Assembly: GCA_023213315.1 (NCBI GenBank)
Contig: JAKCPI010016735.1
Coordinates: 62,001 to 126,000, forward strand
Reading direction: 5' to 3'
From: Euborellia annulipes
Lineage: Eukaryota; Arthropoda; Insecta; Dermaptera; Anisolabididae
DNA length: 64,000 nucleotides
In this document: in pieces, positions 55,769 through 64,000 of the stretch
Layout of the letters: each line of letters starts with the position of its first letter
Numbering within the stretch: position 1 is the stretch's first letter
Translations under genes and position numbers: made by a program
Notes under the pieces: model-generated
The model's input: only the letters and a program-made list of their open reading frames with translations
Database searches by the model: none
What the model was told of the DNA's origin: nothing

Positions 55769-55936
55769 CTATTGCAATAGTAATGAGATTAAAGCCTGAT
55801 AGTTAGGCAGCCAAAATGGCATACGCACACTAAAGCTTTCTTGTCTGTGTGAGAAATACCTTTTTCAAAGCAGGCAAGTATATGCCATTTGGGTTGTCTC
55901 ACTACCGGGCTTTCCTCTCAATACTATTGCAATAGA
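55769..55936. mobile_element. Foldback / MITE (168 bp)
   Basis: CTATTGCAATAGTAATGAGA ... CCAAAATGGCATAC at the left pairs with GTATATGCCATTTGG ... CTCAATACTATTGCAATAG at the right, about 56 bp per arm. The terminal CTATTGCAATAG is itself palindromic. Confidence 0.78.
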
Positions 55937-56248
55937 TGTCACAATCAATACAAAAATTATTAAATAGTATTATTACTAATAATTTTTATCATATTAAATG
56001 TATTAATATTAATGAAATTCATAGTAGATGGTGGCGATTTGTGACCGAAACATCCATAGGCTGCTAGTCAACAAACTACTTTTCTAAGGTCAAAATTTAA
56101 GTACAATTAAAAGAAAATCTTTTTCGCTATCTGAAGGCATTTAGAGTCAGAAAAAATACATTTTATTGATAAGTGAACCCCTTATTTGGAGTATATGAAA
56201 CAAAACCCTTAAATCCACTTAAAAGAATAGAGCGACAATTATTTCTAA

Positions 56249-57105
56249 GGCCCAATACACACGGAGCAACTCAAAAAAAATTCATTGCAAACGCAAATTG
56301 CCAACCAGTTTGTGTTGAGTTTGATTGTGTGTATTTGAATGGGACACTACACACGGTGCAACTCATTGCAAACGCGTTCTCAAAGTTTGCAACGCGAGTT
56401 GCAAGCAATTGAACGTGTCGACTAGAAAGCAACTTGCGTTGCATACTTGCTTCGGATTGGCCGTAAAAGACAAAATTTATTTAGATATTTTTCATCTTTT
56501 TTTTTTTTTATCAAATAATTTTCAATAGATCTAACCATAAACTAAATTAACTTAACTAATTAAATTTTAAGCTTTATATTTTATTTGTGTCATCTGTACA
56601 TTAAAACATCTCTGTAAACAATGTTTTCCACTTGAAAGATACTTTATTCTTCCCAGTAAATTCATTTCAAAATAAACTAAATAAATCTAATTCTAGTTAT
56701 TTTAATACATATTTTTTGTAAATTTTAAGTAAAAAATATTTCTTAATTGAATATTTTAAAAACTATATATATTTTATTAATTAAAAAAAATTTGAAATCC
56801 ATTTTTCTTGACTTTACAGATATTTCCTGCAATTGTTAATAAAAAATATTAGCTATGTCAATATTATTATTACCATTATTGTTGTATTATTATTACTTAA
56901 GTAGACCCTTAAATTGCCAAAAATGTCTTAATTAAGTAACCGAACTAACAGCTGAATGAAAAAGTCTGCCATTTTGGGTGCAACTTGAGTTTGATCCGTG
57001 TGCAGACTTCTATGCAATATCAGTTTGCAACTCGACTGCTTGGCGATTTGGGTCTGCAATTGAGATTTTTTTTTTTTTTTTGAGTTGCTCCTTGCGTATT
57101 GGGCC
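56249..57105. mobile_element. PIF/Harbinger-like non-autonomous element (857 bp)
   Basis: GGCCCAATACACACGGAGCA / TGCTCCTTGCGTATTGGGCC extend inward as AACTCAAAAAAAA / TTTTTTTTGAGT. A TAA triplet flanks both ends (56246-56248 and 57106-57108), the 3-bp TWA duplication of PIF/Harbinger. Subterminal TTGCAAACG, GTTGCAA and CAACTTG motifs are clustered near both ends, possibly transposase-binding repeats. Open frames at 56173-56528 are these motifs read through; no transposase. Confidence 0.82.
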
Positions 57106-58114
57106 TAAGTGAATGGAAGTAGTTTATTAGTAATTTGAGAGTCGAATGTTGTCAAATGATACCAAGTATTTTTTTATGAAAATTTCGTAACATTTTAAAG
57201 CCTATTTTTATTTTATGAGTATAAAAAAGCAAATAAACAAAGATTACCCGTATTCGATAGAAGTGTTTTACTATCGAAGAATTTTGTGCTAAGGAATGTC
57301 GTGAAGAATGAACGTGTATGTAAGGACAGAAACGTGTCGTGTAATTTACCTAAGAGTTGGGAGGGATGGGAAGTACTTTGAAGTCATGGTTAAGGTATAA
57401 TGCTTGGAATTCGGAGTTATTTCCCTCCCCCCTCCCCCTCTTACTCTCGCCTGCTTTCACAAGATCTTTAATTACAACTCTCCAAAAGATGATGCCTTGA
57501 ATAATGTGTGTGATCGGATCGCATTTTCTTTCTCTATCTTTTTTTTTCTGAAGACAATTGTTATTATCAATTTCATAACGATGCAGTAAAATATCCCATA
57601 AAAAATATAAAAGAGCGTATTATTTTTTTTATTGAACGAAAAATGATTGAACTTAAAATCCCTGCTTTAATCCCCACCTGGATTTTCCCTAAGGTCATTA
57701 ACCTGGTGATAAGATTAGATCCAAAAATTGAGTCGGAAAAATAGACTAAAATTAGGAGGGTCAGTAGAAATTGATTTTTTCTTGAAAGGAATCTTTTTTT
57801 ATCTCAATCAAAATTTAAGGAATACTGTACTTTAGAATGAATTAGTGATGATTATTATTTATTTATTGCATTTAAAACTCCCTTTGATTTTTTTTAACAA
57901 GAGAATTGGGATTTACTTTTCCATCCTATTAATTATAAATATAATAAAAAATAAATAAAAAAACTATTAATTATATATCAGTCTAAGTGGAAAGTATTGA
58001 CAATGAAAATTTTAATTTCCCAATTTTTACTTTTTTTTATATATTTTTGGGCTTCAGGTCAAAAGGACACTAGAAATATCAAAAAGAATCTTAAAGTGTG
58101 TATAGATGTAGTTT
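57106..58114. other. AT-rich spacer
   Basis: A pyrimidine-rich CCCTCCCCCCTCCCCCTC run at 57423-57440; no gene. Confidence 0.5.
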
Positions 58115-58870
58115 ACCAAAGGTAAGAGAAAGTTGTGTTCTGTGCTTGCCACACCAGGTTTTTTGTGTCAAGAAGGTTTCCGCCGATATATTAGAATTCA
58201 AGATGTAAAATTTATAAACATGGAAAAATATTTATATTTTGTTACCATGGCAACAATTTCTCCAAACTTTCCTATAAAGTAAAAGAGTAAAGTGGCCCTC
58301 GGGCTTGGTGTAGTTGATAGCGTGCCTACCTTCTATACCGAACGTCGCGGGTTCGGACCCCAGGCAGTCCGATGATTTTATTTGAGCCATTTAAATACCA
58401 AATGAATGTGTGTGAGAGTGTGAGTGTGAATGAGAAAAAAGTGTGAGTGTTAAAAAAAAGAGTAAAGTGTGCTTCAAACAAATTTGAGGGCAAAATGTGA
58501 ATATACATTTTAAGGAGAGTCTAAAAAATAATTGATTTTTGAATTTTAATTAAAATTGTTGTAATTAATTTTGAGAAAATCGAAAAAAACTGAAAAATTA
58601 ACTAGTACTTTTTCGCCTTTTTTGTTCTAAAGCTTCGTGTTACGCCCCAGGAGGGTTCCTAACTTAAATATCAAATTTCAACCTTCTAGCTCTTTTCGTT
58701 CTTGAGATATTTTAACAGAGAGATAGACAAACAGACTATGTAGCGAAAAAGACTTTTTAGGATTCAAGGGACCTTAAATCATGTAAAACAAAATCTCGAC
58801 ATCGAAATTTTTACATGAATTTAATACTTTCTCTATATAGGCCTATATATATAGGTAAGAGAAAGTAAAA
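58115..58870 (-). mobile_element. HP element, copy 12, with SINE B insertion
   Basis: Half H1 (58115-58165), GTTTCCGCCGATATATTAGA, X-box GTTACCATGGCAAC (58241-58254, perfect palindromic form apart from one pair), the SINE at 58295, then AATGTGAATATACATTTTAA, GAGAAAATCGAAAAAAACTG, TTCAACCTTCTAGCTCTTTT and a complete H2 (58822-58870) with TAGGCCTA in its loop. Confidence 0.88.
58295..58455 (+). repeat. SINE B inserted in HP element, 14-bp duplication
   Basis: Head with GCTTGGTGTAGTTGATAGCG, box B GGTTCGGACCCC, CAGTCCGATGATTTTATTTG, then a deletion through hinge and tail core to GTGTGAATGAGAAAAAAGTG and an A run. Exact duplication AAAAGAGTAAAGTG at 58281-58294 and 58456-58469. Confidence 0.9.
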
Positions 58871-59614
58871 AAGACAGAGATACTCCATACTCGGCTGTTT
58901 CTAGTATAGGAAATAGACATAAAAGTTCATGTAATGTAAAAATTGATTATTATTACAAAATTTCCTTTTCTAGAATAGGCGGTCAGTACAAAGAGAAAAG
59001 ATGTCCTTACCGTATATAAATTAATAATGTTTAAAGATTGTTAATAAATAACAGACACTTTTTTACTATCATATATTTAAAATTAATATACTCTTTATTG
59101 TATAATAAATTGAATTTTCATATTTAAAATGTCATTTGTATATGCAAATTAATTATAAAACCTGTTTTCGAAAAAATAATTTTGTCTTCGAAATATAATT
59201 TTATTTTCTTTTAAAAATTTATAATAGGACGATATAAAAATAGTAGTAGTTTAGCTGTCAATAAAACGGAAATGAAGGGCGTGACTGACAGGATGAAACC
59301 CTACTACCAGTAATAGTCCCAGCAGCTGACCAAATAACACGCAGAGGAGGACTTGAATGCCAAAAAATAAGTGAGTAGAAACGCCTTTAGGATGCAGAGA
59401 CAACGCAATAGGAAGTGAGGTGATGAACCGTCACATCACATGATCCTCACTTATATAAGCTCTGTAGTCAACATTAATTATCATTCTTTATTTATAAACA
59501 AGTAGGCTAGTAGGCTTTCTCAAATTTATGCAAAAATTAACAATCCATTTAAATTGTCTTTTGGAGTGTATATGCTAAATAGAAGTATCATATGGAAATC
59601 AAATAAAAAGTAAA
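58871..59614. other. AT-rich spacer with GC-richer patch 59270-59470
   Basis: No gene. The patch ends in the promoter-like segment below. Confidence 0.45.
59413..59485 (+). promoter_or_regulatory. Candidate promoter: inverted AGTGAGG arms and TATATAAG
   Basis: AAGTGAGG and CCTCACTT flank a GTCACATCACATGATC core, immediately followed by TATATAAG (59452-59459) and GTAGTCAACATT. It is non-repetitive within the window. No ORF follows closely, so this is only a motif-level suggestion. Confidence 0.25.
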
Positions 59615-60102
59615 GGCGGCTACACACGTAACTGCAAACTTGACAATCATGAATGTGCAATCTTTTTGTCCAAGCATGCACAAAGTCCCTTCGGCACCAC
59701 ACGGCACAAGCATGTTTGTGCAAGAAACAGCTTATGCCGAAAATTAACCTAAAAATGTCATACTCGGAAGGTTATTTATTCGATGATAACAAGAAATACT
59801 CACTTGCTTTAAACAGAGAGAGAGACAATAAATATTAATATTTAAGTTGAAATTTTAAATGAATTAATAGTCTTAATATACCGTATTAAATAAATATCAA
59901 ATGCCAAGACGTCTATAAAATGGCGTATAAAAACTTTTGCTTGCCCAAATATGCTTGTGCATGATTAAAATCCAATCGAACATCAAAAGGCTTGCACAAT
60001 TAAAATGCTTGCGCAAAATTTTCATACAGACGCTGCAGTTTGCTCGTACAAAAAGATTGCACGTGCATGCTTGTCAAGTTTGAAGTTAACTGTATAGCCG
60101 CC
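59615..60102. mobile_element. Harbinger-like element with long TIRs (488 bp)
   Basis: GGCGGCTACACACGTAACTG and CAAACTTGACAATCATG at the left pair with CATGCTTGTCAAGTTTGAAG and TTAACTGTATAGCCGCC at the right; arms about 70 bp with scattered mismatches, extending to AATCTTTTTGT / ACAAAAAGATT. Many TTGTGCA / TGCACAA motifs lie inside. TAA/ATA-like flanks leave the duplication ambiguous. End pattern GGC..TACACACG resembles the 56249 element. Confidence 0.72.
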
Positions 60103-61185
60103 ATAAGTAAACGTGGGTTTCAGGTGTCGATAGTTAAAAAATCAATTAAGTTTTCAAAAAAGTATTTAAAACAATATATTCCATTCAGCAATAATAACTT
60201 TCAGACCTAAATATCTCAATCGATTCAACTTTTGATTTAGTTTTCAATTCATTAGAAATAGAAGAATAGTATTTTGTTAAAAAGTAAAAATTTATTTTAT
60301 TTATTAATCAATTCATATCAATAAAATTTTTCTCGATAACAAAAAAATATTTTTGAAGGAAATTTTATAATAATAAATTCAATTTTTGCCTTTGGATAGG
60401 CGGTAAGAGTGAGATCCGCCGACCCCACATCGAGGAAATAAGGTGAGGAAAGAAGAATTCTCTTTTTGTCTGCACAGATCAAAGGACTGACAAAACGAAC
60501 GACAAATGGACATCGTGCTAATAACAGTTATTCGTTACAAATATCCTAATTTATGCTAATCTCGAATAATAAAAACGAATAAGATTCAACAAGGATTATT
60601 TCTAAAATATTCTCAAATAAATTTCCTGATAAAATAGAAACTTATTATATTTATGTAAAATTAGACTAAATAATAGAATCAAATTTCATTAAGACAAAAA
60701 AAAAATTTCTACATCTCTAGATGTGTTATTTTAACTCAATTCTATGAATATCTTGTCGAGATTTCATTTATGGAACAGATATTCAATTATACAATATAAC
60801 CAAGTTTAGACAAGATTAAATAAAATCAAGTTGGGGAATTAACTGCTTTAATTCGATGTTTAGTAGCAGGGTATATTTTTTGAAAATAAATTAATGAAAA
60901 TAAATGAACGAAATAAAAGATGAAAATATCTTGAAGAAAATTAAAAGTAAGGCAACGCGTCTAAGCATTCTTTTTTTTTCAAGGGGTACAAGGGACTAAA
61001 TTCATTTCAAATTCCAATAAAACTATTATTTAGAAAATTTTATTGCTTAAAATTACCAAAAATAATACATAATTAATAGAACTAATAAGAAAAGATAGAT
61101 TGTTAATAAACCTTCCACAATTTTAATTAATCATTTGAATGTAACATGTCAAAAAGGTCATTCAAACTAGTCATTGGGCCATAGC
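60103..61185. other. AT-rich spacer
   Basis: A GC-richer patch at 60395-60450 (GGCGGTAAGAGTGAGATCCG); no gene. Confidence 0.5.
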
Positions 61186-61230
61186 ACAGTGGTAGAGTAT
61201 CTGCCTCTTGTGCTAGGGGTCTAAATAATA
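61186..61230 (+). repeat. SINE C head, 5' half (tRNA-like)
   Basis: GGGCCATAGCACAGTGGTAG with an exact box A (TAGCACAGTGG) and TCTTGTGCTAGGGG. This is the clearest tRNA-like 5' half for the SINE-C head; box B and the rest are lost. Confidence 0.55.
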
Positions 61231-61552
61231 TACAGTGGGTAATTAGGATAGAATAAAGACATGCGCCTTGAATTCTGATTCTAAAGAAAGATAGATTAAA
61301 TTGTATCATCTGTCAAAGTTCCTCAGCATAAATCTGTTCAATTTTTCTTTTTCATTTTATAATTATTTGTCAATTCTTTTTCAGTTCGATAAAATATAAA
61401 ATTTATTATTTATTTAACAAATGTATGAGTTTAGTATTTAGTCAAATATGAATTGAGGTATTCTTTTAATAGACCTATTAATATCTTATTCAAATGAATA
61501 GATCTCGAAAATTATTTATTATTCTCAGAGTTATCAAAATTAATTTAATTGT
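61231..61552. other. AT-rich spacer
   Basis: No gene recognised. Confidence 0.5.
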
Positions 61553-61732
61553 TCCTTCATGGTCAAAAATGTCCACACACACACACACACACAGGAAAAC
61601 CATGTCGCGAAAACCATTTTTTTTTTTGATTCAAGGGACCTCAAAACGTGTATCAAAATCTCGACATCGAATTTTTTACATGATCGCAATACTTTCTATA
61701 TATATTTCATATATAGGGTAAGAGAAAGTAAA

Positions 61733-61763
<31 letters not shown>
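61553..61763 (-). mobile_element. HP element, copy 13 (H2 end) plus (AT)n
   Basis: (AC)n at 61573-61593, ATGTCGCGAAAACCATTTTT, CCTCAAAACGTGTATCAAAA, TCTCGACATCGAATTTTTTA, H2 (61687-61732), then (AT)n at 61739-61763. Confidence 0.8.
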
Positions 61764-61764
<1 letters not shown>

Positions 61765-61799
61765 ATATAAAAAGCCAGCCAATTAGAATATAAACTAAT

Positions 61800-62065
61800 C
61801 CGCTGGCAGGCATTATAGGCGAACAAGAGCATCGCGAGCACGCGCGCGAGGCACAATTTATTGCCCAGGGTGTGGGTATAATTAAAGCTCGGGCTCTGAA
61901 AAGAGGGGCTGATGAAAATGAGGAACAGGAAACCGAGAAGGGGCTTAAGAGGAGACCCCAAGGGGCTCACGGGGGCTCAGGTGGTGACTGTGTGGCGGCC
62001 CCATTTTACTTCTATTCTAGGGCCTTTCACCACCGGCATTGCTCCCACACCCCACATTCATACCA
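61800..62065. other. GC-rich island of unknown nature
   Basis: The most GC-rich non-repeat stretch in the window (GAGCACGCGCGCGAGGC, GGGGCTCACGGGGGCTCAGG, TGTGTGGCGGCCCC). Open frames on both strands (61872-62157 plus, 61707-61970 minus) have no recognised domain. It could hold an exon or regulatory DNA of a host gene. Confidence 0.35.
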
Positions 62066-62172
62066 GGCCTGTGAATTATTGCATCAAACTTAAGGCCATG
62101 TTCTACCTTTTTTTTTTCATTAACTTAAACCTAATTCATTCAATGGTTTTGGATTAAATCAACCAAATGACA

Positions 62173-62200
62173 AGAGAGAAAGAGAGAGAGAGAGAGAGAT
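62173..62200. repeat. (GA)n microsatellite
   Basis: AAGAGAGAAAGAGAGAGAG continuing to 62200. Confidence 0.85.
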
Positions 62201-62391
62201 TTTGTGTAGTAACGAAGTATGGTTTTAAAAGTAAATAATCTCACATTGAGACAATGTGATTATGAACATAATTAAATTTAACTAGGTAGAGACTTGTTTG
62301 AAAAGGATGGAATTTTTTCAACCAACGCTCAAATAACCAGTCAATATATAGTTTAAGATAGCAAATTTGCGAGATATGTTTGTGCTTAAGA

Positions 62392-62445
62392 TTGGGCAAA
62401 ATTGCACCCCCTGGAGTCGAACCAGGACCTCCACGCTTTCGCGGC
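62392..62445 (-). repeat. SINE G head fragment
   Basis: Shares TTGGGCAAAATTGCACCCCC, TGGAGTCGAACCAGGACCTC and GCTTTCGCGGC with 45483-45566; the T-arm and anticodon loop remain, the acceptor and D-arm side is replaced. Confidence 0.6.
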
Positions 62446-62886
62446 GAGTGAAATTCAAGGACAAAGGTCAAAATTTTCGGTTTTTTGGATTTTTCTCGAC
62501 AGCGGTTAGTTTAATCGAAAAAATAGGTCAGACAAAAATTGTAGATCATAAAATTATCTATAAAAATTGCCTTCAGACATTTTTGAGTGAGAATCACCAT
62601 ATCTGAGATATCGCTATTCTAAAAGTTGAAGGAGTTAACATTCTATATAATATGCACACTACGGTGGCCATATGAAGTCGATTTTTGAATTTTCTATTTT
62701 AATATCCTAACAAAAAATGAAATGAAATTTTCAATAATACCACTAGAAAGGAAATTTAATGCTCTTTAATTTTGGTTATTATCATATTTAACCTAAATGC
62801 GACGGTAATAGATGTATTTGGATCTTTCGCGCTCTTGAATGGTTTCAAAAGTTCTATTTTGACCGGACTATTACGATATGAATGAT
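62446..62886. other. AT-rich spacer
   Basis: No gene. Phrases such as AAAATTGTAGATCATAAAAT recall the style of the 41534 palindrome arms but no clear repeat was matched. Confidence 0.45.
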
Positions 62887-63441
62887 TTTACTTTCTCTTA
62901 CCTCTATATATATGTTAATATATATATAGAGAGAAAGTATTGGATTCATGTCAAAAATTCGATGTCGAGATTTTGATGGATCTTCACGTTTTGAGGTCGG
63001 TCCCCTGAATCCAAAAAAGTGGTTTTCGCGACATGGTCTGCTGTGTGTCTGTCTGTCTGTCTGTGTGTGTGTATGTCTGTGTGTGTTCAATTTTAAGCAT
63101 GAAGGAATTGAGCTATGAGGCTGAAATTTTATATTTAAGTTAAACATCCCCCGGGACCGAGAAAATAAGCTTTTAATCAAAATCGGCCAAAAGGTACTAG
63201 TACTTTACTGATGTACTTTTTCAGTTTTTTTTGATTTTCTCAAAATTGGCTCTAACGATTTTGATTAAAATTCAAAAATCAATTATTTTTTAGATGCTCT
63301 TTCAAATGTATATTCTCGTTTTGCCCTCAAAATTGTTTGAATGTCGACACAAAAAATCTGGTGTGACAAGCACAGTACACAACTTTCGATTACCGAAGGT
63401 AAGAGAAAGTTGTGTGCTGTGCGCCAGTCACACCAGATTTT
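62887..63441 (+). mobile_element. HP element, copy 14 (H2 to H1, short internal deletion)
   Basis: Complete H2 (62887-62942), ATGTCAAAAATTCGATGTCG, (TG)n/(CTGT)n at 63043-63086, AAGCATGAAGGAATTGAGCT, AGGTACTAGTACTTTACTGA, AAATGTATATTCTCGTTTTG, then a jump from AATTGTTTGA to ATGTCGACAC (the X-box block is lost) and a near-perfect H1 (63354-63441). Confidence 0.9.
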
Positions 63442-63445
63442 TTTT

Positions 63446-63990
63446 ATTATTTGAAATTCCTATCGGGATCCCCGTTTATTTACCCGAGGTGCTTTCGTGC
63501 ACGAAGACACACACCTCAAACCCAACCGGCCTCTGGCCGTAGCCATCTACCGGCACCCCGTGAAGTTACATCATTTCCTGTCTCTAATTCCACCTCCTGG
63601 TTTCTTCTCTAGCTAATGAACTAATCTTTATTTCTAATTCCAACCGGCTCCTTATATCCAACCTCTTCTTCGCTATGGAGGATGTCCTAGTTTGAGGAGG
63701 GACTCCCTCAGCACCGGCGTGTAGCCTGCTCCTTTCGAAGAATGCATCACTGAAAGGGAATCTTCTTTACGTCCCTTTCACAGGACGGGATGTCACAGCA
63801 ACTCCCTCTCCTCGTAGAGTTGCCTGGGGGCTATTGTGGTGAGATCCTATATTCCAATCCAGGGCTTGCTAGAGGATTTGTTTACATTAAATAAATATTT
63901 TTATTTAATGAAAAATCCCACACGCTCAGGGTTTGAACGGGGATCTTCTTTGTAGAAGCTGACACCCTAGCTCACTACACCAGTGAGCCC
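63446..63990 (-). repeat. SINE F, uninterrupted copy
   Basis: Minus strand: GCTCACTGGTGTAGTGAGCT (box A), GTTCAAACCCTGAGCG (box B), hinge ATTAAATAAAAATATTTATT, body, and end at AATTTCAAATAAT next to H1. The head abuts a C run that reaches the window edge, so the far boundary is not seen. Confidence 0.7.
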
Positions 63991-64000
63991 CCCCCCCCCC

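Overview
This window looks like nuclear DNA of an AT-rich, repeat-laden invertebrate. Most of it is long A/T-rich spacer. It carries tRNA-derived SINEs, several classes of DNA transposon, LINE and Penelope-like 3' ends, and intron-type splice signals. There are no prokaryotic operons, rRNA genes or CRISPR arrays. The palindrome TAGGCCTA occurs about ten times. I cannot name the species; an arthropod or other marine or terrestrial invertebrate is a guess from repeat style only. No complete host gene is visible. The best host-gene candidate is one possible first coding exon (14764-14938, 54 codons, strong start context, both splice signals).

Protein-coding relics come from mobile elements. At 2810-3562 lies a broken THAP + DDE_Tnp_4-type transposase, consisting of a split THAP zinc finger plus the C-terminal end of the nuclease. 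At 51926-52456 lies the C-terminal end of a Jockey-like LINE reverse-transcriptase ORF with its poly(A) tail.

The dominant repeat is a roughly 600-680 bp element, called HP here. One end is an ACTTTCTCTTACC/TATATA hairpin (H2), the middle carries a (TG)n microsatellite, and the other end is an 80-90 bp hairpin (H1, CTGGTGTGAC...GTCACACCAG). About 15 full or partial copies, plus solo H1 and H2 hairpins, lie between 6 kb and 63.4 kb. A related 869-bp element (41534-42402) is one almost perfect giant palindrome.

Several tRNA-derived SINE families (B, C, E, F, G) are interspersed. B and C share a 3' module (GGCCTNNGATGCCGAAAAG). B, C and F each have a palindromic hinge after the tRNA-like head. 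Several B copies have exact 12-14 bp target-site duplications, and B and C repeatedly insert at the same points in HP elements.

DNA transposons include hAT-type elements with perfect 8-bp duplications (12663-12910, 24168-26077, 40102-40356), TA-target MITEs (24240-25961, 54879-55138), PIF/Harbinger-like elements (56249-57105, 59615-60102) and foldback elements (16375-16716, 22553-23216, 55769-55936). The 24-26 kb region is a four-level nest: hAT > TA element > family D > SINE B and a Penelope-like tail.

Regulatory-looking motifs stand out: an RFX X-box palindrome at 28212, X-box-like motifs carried by HP copies, and a composite nuclear-receptor element at 44490. All family names and functions rest on reading motifs by eye; no database search was made.
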